Source: Chloroflexota bacterium
GTDB lineage: Bacteria; Chloroflexota; Limnocylindria; Limnocylindrales; CSP1-4
DNA: 13,273 bases
Assembly: GCA_021789355.1 (NCBI GenBank)
Contig: JAJYJR010000090.1
Coordinates: forward strand, 1-13,273
Reading direction: 5' to 3'
The notes below the pieces were generated by a model. The model had not been told where the DNA came from. It did no database searches and saw nothing but the letters and a program-made list of their open reading frames with translations. The number at the start of each line of letters is the position of its first letter. Within the stretch, counting starts at the first letter, position 1. A program made the position numbers and the translations under genes. Below, one piece after another: positions 6,996-12,571 of the stretch.

Positions 6996-7809
6996 TGGCG
7001 GCCGCCAGCACGGCGGGGTGAAGGGGCACCGGGCGCCCGGGCCTGCCCGGACCGGGCATGCCCGCCTCTATCGAATGCCCGCCGGCCAGGCGCTGGCAGC
7101 GCTTCCGGCGGGCTCCATCAGCATCATCATCACCGACCCGCCCTACGCCACGGTGGATCGACACTCGGAGAGCGGGCACCTGCGCCGCTGGTTCCTGGGG
7201 AGCCTCTCCTGGACGGAGATCGGCAAGCTGCTGGCGCTCGCCCGCCAGAAGCTCCGGCCCGACGGGGTGGCCTTCGTGATGACCAACAGCGCCGGCCTGC
7301 CGGAGGCCCTGGCCGCCATGACCCAGGCCGGCTTCCTCCGGGTGCGTCCCATCACCTGGGACAAGCGGACCCCGGGCCTGGGGGGTGGCCTGCGCCACCG
7401 CACCGAGCACGTCCTGGTGGGCTATCTGCCGGGCTCGCGCACCCTCCAGGGATCGGACTTGGTGGCGGTCCCCGCGGTGGGCCCGGGGACCAAGGGGCGG
7501 TGGGTCACCGAGAAGCCGGAGGGGCTGGGCCGCAAGCTCGCGGCCATCGCGGGCATCGGTTCCGACGACGTCGTGCTCGACCCCTTCTGCGGCTCGGGGG
7601 CCCTGCTGGTGGGGGCCCAGGAGCGCGGGGCCACAGTCCTTGGCTGTGACATCGCCCCGGCGGCCCTCCGGCGCGCCGCGGCCAAGCTCGGCCTGCACCA
7701 GAGCGCCATCACGGTGTCCACCGCGACCACCGCGGTCCGTCGGCCGCCCCGCGGTCCATCGCGAGCCGTCCCGCGCCGGCCGCGCACCGCGCGTTCCCGC
7801 GATGGGTGA
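6988..7809 (+). CDS. Solo DNA methyltransferase, DPPY type (N6-adenine or N4-cytosine)
   Basis: 273 residues. The catalytic motif DPPY is at 50-53 (SISIIITDPPYATVD) and the AdoMet-binding motif DPFCGSG at 198-204, followed by GCDIAP at 219-224. Catalytic motif before binding motif is the order of the beta class, whose members methylate adenine N6 or cytosine N4. The specificity region should lie between (about 55-180), with WDKRTPGLGGGLRHRTEHVL in the middle. No restriction gene adjoins, so it is a solo enzyme, perhaps for self-protection or for marking the element. The last 30 residues are basic and disordered and end inside the repeat array. ATG 6988 overlaps the resolvase end; a later start at GTG 7018 is possible because the first 25 residues are not conserved-looking. 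Confidence 0.88.
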   Translation: MRNGGRQHGGVKGHRAPGPARTGHARLYRMPAGQALAALPAGSISIIITDPPYATVDRHSESGHLRRWFLGSLSWTEIGKLLALARQKLRPDGVAFVMTNSAGLPEALAAMTQAGFLRVRPITWDKRTPGLGGGLRHRTEHVLVGYLPGSRTLQGSDLVAVPAVGPGTKGRWVTEKPEGLGRKLAAIAGIGSDDVVLDPFCGSGALLVGAQERGATVLGCDIAPAALRRAAAKLGLHQSAITVSTATTAVRRPPRGPSRAVPRRPRTARSRDG

Positions 7810-7847
7810 TCCGGCGGGTTCCGGCACGCTCCGGCGGGTTCCGGCAG
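7808..7847 (+). repeat. Iteron-like block 1: four tandem 10-bp repeats
   Basis: Four contiguous units start at 7808, 7818, 7828 and 7838 with consensus GNTCCGGCNN. Every unit keeps the TCCGGC core. They begin at the methyltransferase stop codon. A 10-bp period places all cores on nearly the same face of the helix, as in iterons or cooperative operators. Confidence 0.75.
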
Positions 7848-7848
7848 A

Positions 7849-7879
7849 CCGCACGTGCGGCTGGCACAACGGACCGGTC
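7849..7879. promoter_or_regulatory. Two perfect palindromes between the repeat blocks
   Basis: CCGCACGTGCGG (7849-7860) is a perfect 12-bp palindrome and GACCGGTC (7872-7879) a perfect 8-bp one. They lie in the 40-bp spacer between the two repeat blocks. Both suit dimeric DNA-binding proteins; the first could also fold as a cruciform. Confidence 0.55.
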
Positions 7880-7887
7880 ACGCCCGC

Positions 7888-7927
7888 CCTCCGGGGGCTT
7901 CCGGCGCGTTCCGGACGGCTCCGGCAG
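7888..7927 (+). repeat. Iteron-like block 2: four tandem 10-bp repeats
   Basis: Units start at 7888, 7898, 7908 and 7918 with the same TCCGG core; the first and third are less perfect after the core. The block begins exactly 80 bp after block 1, so both keep the same 10-bp phase. It ends 40 bp before the winged-helix gene, which could be regulated from it. Confidence 0.7.
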
Positions 7928-7966
7928 CCGATGCCCAGGCGGTACAGACATACATAGGTGGTGATG

Positions 7967-8218
7967 ATGACCCGCGACGAACTGCTCCTGTCCGCCCTGG
8001 CCGAGGGTGAGGCCTCGACCGCGGCCCTGAGCCGGAGGATCGGCTTGGGCGAACGCACCTGCCGCGCCGGCCTGCGCCACCTGATCGCCGAGGGCTACGC
8101 TTGGAGCCCGACCCGCGGCGCCTACCGGCTGACCAGCCGCGGCCGGACCATCGCGGCCGAGCTGGGGCCCCTGCCCCCGGTCGCAGACACTGCCCGCCCG
8201 CTAGACGTGACGTTATGA
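7967..8218 (+). CDS. Small winged-helix DNA-binding protein
   Basis: 83 residues from ATG 7967, which AGGTGG precedes by five bases; ATG 7964 and GTG 7961 or 7958 are alternatives. The chain is a compact winged helix: LLLSALAEGEASTAALSRRI, then GLGERTCRAGLRHLIAEGYA as turn and recognition helix, then WSPTRGAYRLTSRGRTIA as wing. Such domains occur in small regulators and in replication initiators of mobile elements. It lies 40 bp after the iteron-like array, so the array may be its binding site, for autoregulation or replication control. Its TGA overlaps the next ATG (ATGA). Confidence 0.75.
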   Translation: MTRDELLLSALAEGEASTAALSRRIGLGERTCRAGLRHLIAEGYAWSPTRGAYRLTSRGRTIAAELGPLPPVADTARPLDVTL

Positions 8219-8634
8219 CCCCGGGCGAGCTACTGGCCGAGCTGCACCAGCGCGGGATCACCGTCGACGTCGCCGACGACGGACACCTGCGGCTCACCGG
8301 CCCGGCCGAGGCGGCACTCACCCCGGCCCTGCGGGCGGAGGTCGTGGCCCGGCGCCCGGCCCTGGTGGCCCTGCTCGCGCCGGCGATCGCCGGACCGACC
8401 GAGGCCGGGACGGCCGCCCGTCCCCTCTCCCCCGACCCGGCGGCCCCCGCCCCGTCTGCCGGGGGCTCGTCCGGGGTGCCTGCGTGGCTCCTCTGGGGTG
8501 GGCTCGCCGTCGTCGTCGCGCTCCTGGGCGTCGCCTACCTGGTCGGTCGACCGGCCGCGCCAGCGCGCGAGCCGCCCGCGCCGGCGACCCTGCCGGCCGC
8601 CTGGCCATACAGCGGGCAGAGCTGGAACTGGTAG
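8215..8634 (+). CDS. TubC docking-like domain protein with one membrane segment
   Basis: 139 residues. Residues 1-55 (TPGELLAELHQRGITVDVAD, later LRLTGPAEAALTPALRAEVV) match the pattern of TubC-type N-terminal docking domains: a helix, a short strand pair with an RLxxxGP-like turn, and a helix ending in RRPALVALL. In hybrid peptide/polyketide synthases this domain pairs enzymes, but here it stands alone with no synthase nearby. After a Pro/Ala-rich linker comes one hydrophobic helix (VPAWLLWGGLAVVVALLGVA, about 90-110), then a short Pro/Ala-rich tail ending in SGQSWNW. It is therefore probably an anchored protein with the docking-like domain on one side. Its start overlaps the stop of the winged-helix gene, so the two are cotranslated. 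The function in this element is unknown. Confidence 0.7.
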   Translation: MTPGELLAELHQRGITVDVADDGHLRLTGPAEAALTPALRAEVVARRPALVALLAPAIAGPTEAGTAARPLSPDPAAPAPSAGGSSGVPAWLLWGGLAVVVALLGVAYLVGRPAAPAREPPAPATLPAAWPYSGQSWNW

Positions 8635-8754
8635 GGAGGCGATCGCGGGGGCCGTACCGGAAGGGGAGCCCCACCGCTGGCTCCGATCCGTGCGGCGGGG
8701 GCCCCAGCTCGGGCCGCGCCAGAAAGAGGTCCTTCTCGGCCGGCGTCAGGGGCG
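8635..8754. other. Spacer at the likely right side of the mobile region
   Basis: This gene-free stretch lies between the last element-type gene and the first flank-type gene. I find no continuation of the LLM oxidoreductase gene and no copy of the left junction, so an attR is not shown. The stretch has one short hairpin (separate entry) and is otherwise unremarkable. Confidence 0.4.
8665..8684. terminator. Weak hairpin, possible terminator
   Basis: GGAGCC and GGCTCC can pair around an 8-base loop, 31 bp after the TubC-like gene. There is no T-tract, so it is at best a weak or factor-assisted terminator. Confidence 0.2.
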
Positions 8755-8769
8755 TATCGTGAGCCCACG
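8755..8769 (+). promoter_or_regulatory. -10 element before the six-helix membrane protein gene
   Basis: TATCGT (8755-8760) lies nine bases before ATG 8770, giving an almost leaderless transcript. There is no recognisable -35 and no ribosome binding site. Confidence 0.3.
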
Positions 8770-9501
8770 ATGGCGAGGCGGATGCTCCCTTGGCTGCCGT
8801 GGCTCCTGGCCGAGGTCACCCTCGCGTGGCTCGAAGCGCAGTTCTGGCCGGACGGCGGGCTCTGGCTCCTGCTGATCTGGACCGTGGTGCTGCTCCTGTA
8901 TCGCACGGCCCTCGCCCCGACCTCCCGCCGCAGCGTGCGCCTCGTCGGGGATGCGGTGTTCGCGGGACTCTGCCTGCTCGCGGTGTTCGAGGGTGGCTGG
9001 TATCTCCTGCCCACCGTCGTTGCCTTCGCGGCATGCGACGCGGCCGGACTGACCATCGAACTGCCGTCGCTTCCCGACGATGCCGCGGGTCACGAGGCCG
9101 GGGCGGCGATCGCCGCCACGCTCCTCGGCTGGGCGGGGCTCGCGATCGCCGTGAGCGGCCCGATCTACAGCACAGCGACGTCGACGGTCTCCGCCACTGG
9201 CGTGGTGGGGACCAGCGGCCCTCAGCTGGGCTTGCTCCAGGCCGGGCTGTCGCCGCAGACGGCGGTGCTCCTGGTCGCCACGGCCGTGCTGTTCGGGCTC
9301 GTCACGCTTGTCGCCCTGCTCCATGTGCGCACCGGCGGTGCCGGCGCCTGGCGCGTGCTCGTGGCCGTCACGGCGCTGCTCGTCGTGCTGCTCGTCCTGG
9401 GCCTGCCCACGCTCGGGTTCTGGCTCGTACCGGGCGGTGCCTTCGCGCTGACAGCGGTCCAGGCCGGCCGGCGCGTGCAGCCGTCAGCTCACCGGCCGTG
9501 A
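8770..9501 (+). CDS. Polytopic membrane protein of unknown function
   Basis: 243 residues, mostly hydrophobic, with about six or seven membrane helices: near 5-22 (LPWLLAEVTLAWLEA), 30-47 (LWLLLIWTVVLLLY), 58-90 (DAVFAGLCLLAVFEGGWYLL and LPTVVAFAACDAAG), 115-135, 160-182 (TAVLLVATAVLFGLVTLVAL) and 195-235 (VLVAVTALLVVLLVLGLPTL, ending LVPGGAFALTAVQAG). No catalytic or transport motif is visible. The helix pair around EGGWYLLPTVVAFAACDA resembles EVGGLILVPSVVAFALADA in the next gene, so the two are probably paralogues. The start is the first ATG after the putative -10; the stop at 9499-9501 is followed by the leader of the second gene. Confidence 0.7.
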   Translation: MARRMLPWLPWLLAEVTLAWLEAQFWPDGGLWLLLIWTVVLLLYRTALAPTSRRSVRLVGDAVFAGLCLLAVFEGGWYLLPTVVAFAACDAAGLTIELPSLPDDAAGHEAGAAIAATLLGWAGLAIAVSGPIYSTATSTVSATGVVGTSGPQLGLLQAGLSPQTAVLLVATAVLFGLVTLVALLHVRTGGAGAWRVLVAVTALLVVLLVLGLPTLGFWLVPGGAFALTAVQAGRRVQPSAHRP

Positions 9502-9578
9502 TGCCGCGCCCTCACTGGGAATGTGTTGCCGATCCCGAGTCGGTCTTATCCGCCTGCAAGACGTTCCACCCCGGGGGC

Positions 9579-9617
9579 TATGCTGCGAGTGGCCGTCGCC
9601 CTTCGGGGAGAGTTCCG
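9579..9617 (+). promoter_or_regulatory. -10 and ribosome binding site of the second membrane protein gene
   Basis: TATGCT (9579-9584), preceded by a run of G, is a good -10. The leader that follows carries GGGGAGAG about five bases before GTG 9618, a clear ribosome binding site. A -35 is not evident. These signals favour GTG 9618 over ATG 9501. Confidence 0.4.
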
Positions 9618-9929
9618 GTGCTACAGGTGGCAACTGCCGGCCTGCGCGCTGTTGCGTGGGTGCTGCTCATGGGTGGCCTGCTCATCATCGCGCTCAATCC
9701 AGGCGCGCCCTCGCTTCCCTACGCTCTCCTCTGGTTTGGCATTGCAGCCGTCGCCCGAGGCGTCTCTGCTCTACCTGCCTCACCCGCCGTGGCGGTGGAT
9801 CTATCGCTCCTCTTCGTCTGCGTCCTCGGCATGGAGGTCGGCGGGCTCATCCTCGTGCCCAGCGTCGTCGCGTTCGCGCTTGCCGACGCACTGCGTCGAG
9901 AACCGTCGGGCGCAGTGCGCCGGTCGTAG
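9618..9929 (+). CDS. Small three-helix membrane protein, paralogue of the preceding gene product
   Basis: 103 residues from GTG 9618, chosen for its ribosome binding site. The frame is open upstream to ATG 9501, which overlaps the previous stop codon by one base, but the 39 extra codons have no membrane or domain character. The helices lie near 8-25 (LRAVAWVLLMGGLLIIAL), 32-50 (LPYALLWFGIAAVARG) and 58-92 (VDLSLLFVCVLGMEVGGLIL, then VPSVVAFALADAL). The last pair matches residues about 60-95 of the larger membrane protein upstream. The function is unknown. It converges on the Clp_N gene with an 80-bp gap that shows no strong terminator. Confidence 0.6.
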   Translation: MLQVATAGLRAVAWVLLMGGLLIIALNPGAPSLPYALLWFGIAAVARGVSALPASPAVAVDLSLLFVCVLGMEVGGLILVPSVVAFALADALRREPSGAVRRS

Positions 9930-10008
9930 CCTCGGACGAAACCGCCGGTCCTTGCAGTGCGCTTTCGGCTCTCGGAGGATCAGCGCCGCCGTCCACCTGC
10001 CCGGCGCA

Positions 10009-11022
10009 TCAGGGCGCCAGCGAGACGGTGAACTCCCAGGGTCCTTCCACCGACCGATCGAAGGGATTGGGCACTTGGGATGGGAGCGCGGGACGCATGA
10101 TGCGCGCGACCGACAGGGTCAGCGTTTGCGCGCCGTCCGGCGGGCGCGGGACGACGACCGCGCGTGCCTCTCCACCTCCGCCATACCGTGACGGCACAAC
10201 CGTCCCCACCTCGTAGGCGGTGCCCACGTCATCGGACCCCGTGAGTTCGGGATCGCCGAGGTGCATCGTCTGGTCCGTCGGATCCGCCGGCCGAAACCGC
10301 AGCGAGGCGCTGAGGCCGGCTCCGCGAACCTCCAGCGCCAGCAGCTCCACCGCCACCCCGGCGGTGATGGCGGTCGCGCCGACCGCGATCACGCGAACGA
10401 GCGGGCTGCTGCCGAGCTGCGCGAGCTGTTCGGCGGTCCAGCGCTGTCGACGCATGTACGCCGCCGCGGCCGGATCGAGCTGGCTCAGCGGCCATGTCTG
10501 CATCTCCGCATGGCCGAGGCGCAGGCGATCGTGCTCATCCTCCGGCACGCGGCCGGGCGGGCCGCCCGGCTCGTCCGAGCCTGGCTCGGCGAGGAGGTGG
10601 ACGATCTCGTGGCGCACCTGCTCGAGGGTCACCCCGAGCGACTCCAGCACGCCGCCCGCGACGCCCTCGCCCTCGCGCACCAGCCCCAGCAGCAGGTGCT
10701 CGGTGCCGATGTAGCGATGGCCCAGGCGTCTGGACTCGTCGAGGGCCAGCTCGATGACGCGCTTGGCGGCCGGGGTGAGGCCCACCTCTCCGGCCACCGG
10801 GCGAGCGCCCCGCTGCATGGTGAACTCGACCGCGGTGCGCACCCTGGGCAGCTCGACTCCGAGCTCCCGCAGCACCCTGATGGCGACGCTGTCCTCGACG
10901 CGAAGCAGGCCGAGGAGCAGGTGCTCGGTGCCGATGTGGACGTGGTTGAAGCGCTGGGCCTCGTTCTGGGCCTGGGTGAGGACCTCGCGCGCCCGGTCGG
11001 TGAACTTGGCGAAGCGATCCAT
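10009..11022 (-). CDS. Clp N-terminal (double repeat) protein without AAA+ domain, with C-terminal beta-rich domain
   Basis: 337 residues from ATG 11022-11020, with GGAGGGAG just upstream. Two Clp_N repeats are clear: FTDRAREVLTQAQNEAQRFN then HVHIGTEHLLLGLLR (7-41), and LTPAAKRVIELALDESRRLG then HRYIGTEHLLLGLVREGEGV (82-121). In ClpC/ClpA this domain binds adaptors and substrates and is followed by two ATPase modules. Here those are absent. After an acidic linker (145-175) come a short helical segment (AAYMRRQRWTAEQLAQLG), a hydrophobic stretch (VIAVGATAITAGVAVELLAL, 211-230) and a beta-rich domain ending WEFTVSLAP, similar in style to DUF4179/DUF5643-type C-terminal domains. It may bind substrates or adaptors of a Clp protease, or sense damaged protein as a free adaptor. 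It is divergent from the PadR operon with about 200 bp between them. The open frame upstream of 11022 is not coding. Confidence 0.85.
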   Translation of the reverse strand: MDRFAKFTDRAREVLTQAQNEAQRFNHVHIGTEHLLLGLLRVEDSVAIRVLRELGVELPRVRTAVEFTMQRGARPVAGEVGLTPAAKRVIELALDESRRLGHRYIGTEHLLLGLVREGEGVAGGVLESLGVTLEQVRHEIVHLLAEPGSDEPGGPPGRVPEDEHDRLRLGHAEMQTWPLSQLDPAAAAYMRRQRWTAEQLAQLGSSPLVRVIAVGATAITAGVAVELLALEVRGAGLSASLRFRPADPTDQTMHLGDPELTGSDDVGTAYEVGTVVPSRYGGGGEARAVVVPRPPDGAQTLTLSVARIMRPALPSQVPNPFDRSVEGPWEFTVSLAP

Positions 11023-11208
11023 CCGCTCCCTCCACTCGGCGCTGCGACCACCTCGGCGCGACGGCTCATTCTCCCACCGGCACTCGCAGCCGGTCCAGCC
11101 GGGGCGGAGGGTGGCTCGAAACCCGAGGGCCGTTCCGGGCGGTGCAGCTGCGACCGACGGCGGGCTGCGTTCATCAGCCAGTCGGCCCGCCGCCGTAGAC
11201 AACGATGG
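11023..11208. other. Divergent intergenic region between the Clp_N gene and the PadR operon
   Basis: Bases 11023-11208 carry the leader of the Clp_N gene, including its ribosome binding site. I see no convincing -10/-35 pair for it; GAGAAT near 11077 on the minus strand is a weak -10 candidate. Regulation shared with the PadR operon is possible but not shown. Confidence 0.35.
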
Positions 11209-11220
11209 TATAGTCACGTA
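11209..11220 (+). promoter_or_regulatory. -10 element of the PadR/ABC operon, leaderless
   Basis: TATAGT (11209-11214) is a strong -10 placed exactly six bases before ATG 11221. No good -35 is found at the usual distance. The geometry equals that at the recombinase and XRE genes. Confidence 0.5.
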
Positions 11221-11291
11221 ATGGCTAGCCAGTGGGGCGGTGTATGACAACTCGTCTCGCGTGGCTGCCATCCGCTCTTCGCGCCGTCTGA
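11221..11291 (+). CDS. Two overlapping leader micro-ORFs before the PadR gene
   Basis: A leaderless ORF (11221-11247) encodes MASQWGGV. Its TGA overlaps the ATG of a second ORF (11244-11291) that encodes MTTRLAWLPSALRAV. That ends seven bases before ATG 11299 of the PadR gene, which has no good ribosome binding site of its own. The arrangement could carry ribosomes from the leaderless start into padR by coupling. It could also be chance in a leader RNA; I know of no family for either peptide. Confidence 0.3.
11222..11231. promoter_or_regulatory. Palindrome TGGCTAGCCA, possible PadR operator
   Basis: This perfect 10-bp palindrome lies at the expected transcription start, eight bases after the -10 TATAGT. 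A dimeric PadR-type repressor bound there would block initiation. It also falls in the divergent region shared with the Clp_N gene. Confidence 0.35.
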
Positions 11292-11298
11292 GCCGGCG

Positions 11299-11844
11299 AT
11301 GAGTCTCTCCGGCGCCCTCGCGGCGCTCCTGCTCACGGGGCCGAGTCACGGGTACGAGCTGCACGCCACCCTGGAAACCGAGCTCGGCTCGACGTGGGTG
11401 ACGCGCCCCGCGCAGGTGTACCTGACGCTCGGACGGATGCACCGTGACGGGCTCGTGACGAGTGAGCGCATCCACCAGGAGACGCGCCCCGACCGGCAGC
11501 GGCTTACCTTGACCGATGCTGGGCAGCGGGCCGCTGAGGAGTGGCTGACGGCTGGGCCGGCCGACGAGATCGTGGTTCGCTTGGCGGTAGCGCGCCTGGT
11601 CGTCCCGGAACGGCTGCCCGGGCTCCTTGCCGGCATGACCGATGAGCGAACCGCAACGCTGCATCGGCTGCGGGCGGCCCGCACGCAGGACGCCGGTGGC
11701 TTCCGCGCCGAGGCGCGTGACGCCGAGATCCGTGCGGTCGAGGCTCAACTCCGCTGGCTTGAGGGGCTGCGCGGCCACCTCGGCGAGATCGTCGCCCGAC
11801 CGCGCGTGAGGCCGGCAGATGAGCGTGCCGCTGAGCTTGCCTGA
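11299..11844 (+). CDS. PadR-family transcriptional regulator
   Basis: 181 residues. The N-terminal winged helix is typical of PadR: LSGALAALLLTGPSHGYELH (2-21), then RPAQVYLTLGRMHRDGLVTS (34-53), with the usual Tyr-rich recognition helix, then a wing with RLTLTDAGQRAAEEWL (about 66-81). The C-terminal half is helical and charged (RTATLHRLRAARTQ, later IRAVEAQLRWLEGLRGHLGE), the dimerisation arm of the family. PadR proteins often repress a neighbouring ABC or multidrug exporter and respond to its substrate. The ABC ATPase starts 26 bp before this gene ends, which fits such control. No other in-frame ATG or GTG lies upstream before a stop, so 11299 is a firm start. Confidence 0.88.
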   Translation: MSLSGALAALLLTGPSHGYELHATLETELGSTWVTRPAQVYLTLGRMHRDGLVTSERIHQETRPDRQRLTLTDAGQRAAEEWLTAGPADEIVVRLAVARLVVPERLPGLLAGMTDERTATLHRLRAARTQDAGGFRAEARDAEIRAVEAQLRWLEGLRGHLGEIVARPRVRPADERAAELA

Positions 11845-12571
11845 GCGCCTGCCCGTGATCGCGCTCGACGACGTCTCGCGCACGTATACGAGCGGCGGCA
11901 GCCGCGTTTCGGCACTCGCGCAGATCGATCTGCGGGTCGCCCGCGGTGAGACGGTCGCGATCACCGGGCCGTCGGGCTCGGGCAAGACAACCCTGCTGAA
12001 CCTCGTCGCCGGGCTCGATCGGGCGACCAGCGGCACGATCACCGTGCTGGGCACCCGGATCGACGGGGCGTCCGAACGCGAGCTCGCCGAGTTCCGTGCC
12101 CGCCGTCTGGGCCTGGTCTTTCAGGACCCCCATCTGCTCTCCGGACTGACCGCGCTGGAGAATCTCGTGGCGGCGCGCCTGCCCTTCGGACACTGGCGCG
12201 ACCTGCAGGCGGAGGCCCGGCGGCTCTTGGTCGAGCTCGGCCTGGGCGAGCGCCTCGACGCACCACCGTCGCGCCTCTCGGGTGGTGAGCGCCAGCGGGT
12301 CGGTCTTGCGCGGGCGCTCATGGGACAGCCCGAGCTCCTCCTCGCCGATGAGCCGACCGGCAACCTCGACGCCGGCACCACCGAGGAACTCATCGGCCTC
12401 CTCGAGCGGGTGCGCCGCGAGCATGACCTCACGATCGTGGTGTGCACCCACGATCCGGCCGTGGCCGCCTTCGCCGAGCGGGTCGTGCGCCTGGTGGGCG
12501 GACGGGTCGACGGCGAGCAGCGCCTCGATCGGCCGGGACCCCTCGAGGTCCGGGCGCTGGAGGAGCGATGA
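11819..12571 (+). CDS. ABC transporter ATP-binding protein, LolD/MacB type
   Basis: 250 residues with all nucleotide-binding motifs in order: Walker A GPSGSGKTT (50-58), Q-loop VFQDPHLLSG (100-109), signature LSGGERQR (153-160), Walker B LLLADEPT with D-loop GNLDAG (173-186) and switch His211 in VVCTHDP. The spacing and the LADEPTGNLD sequence are characteristic of the family that works with FtsX/MacB-fold permeases, which extract or export substrates at the membrane instead of importing them. The ATG overlaps the end of the PadR gene and the TGA overlaps the permease start (ATGA), so regulator, ATPase and permease are cotranslated. Confidence 0.95.
   Translation: MSVPLSLPERLPVIALDDVSRTYTSGGSRVSALAQIDLRVARGETVAITGPSGSGKTTLLNLVAGLDRATSGTITVLGTRIDGASERELAEFRARRLGLVFQDPHLLSGLTALENLVAARLPFGHWRDLQAEARRLLVELGLGERLDAPPSRLSGGERQRVGLARALMGQPELLLADEPTGNLDAGTTEELIGLLERVRREHDLTIVVCTHDPAVAAFAERVVRLVGGRVDGEQRLDRPGPLEVRALEER

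Larger units (their letters stand above)
1745..8634. mobile_element. Putative plasmid-like integrative element (right end undefined)
   Basis: The span contains a serine recombinase at the left junction, an XRE switch, a replication-type ATPase, a resolvase, a solo methyltransferase, an iteron-like array and two small accessory genes. The left boundary is supported by the truncated LLM gene at about 1745-1760. No conjugation, capsid or packaging gene is present. The right end is a guess from gene content; no attR or target duplication was found. Confidence 0.6.

Noticed and set aside
7808..7927. CRISPR array
   Set aside because: Units are only 10 bp, contiguous within blocks and lack unique spacers; no cas genes are present.
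8635..8769. Right attachment site with the rest of the LLM oxidoreductase gene
   Set aside because: I read both strands here and found neither the expected protein continuation nor a copy of the left junction.
1762..11212. TATACCAT at 1762-1769 and its reverse complement at 11205-11212 as possible att sites
   Set aside because: Eight bases overlapping -10 elements are expected from promoter similarity, and the flanks do not match.
11023..12054. Minus-strand open frame extending the Clp_N protein upstream to 681 residues
   Set aside because: The extension is antisense to the PadR and ABC genes, has no domain character, and a good ribosome binding site marks ATG 11022-11020 as the start.
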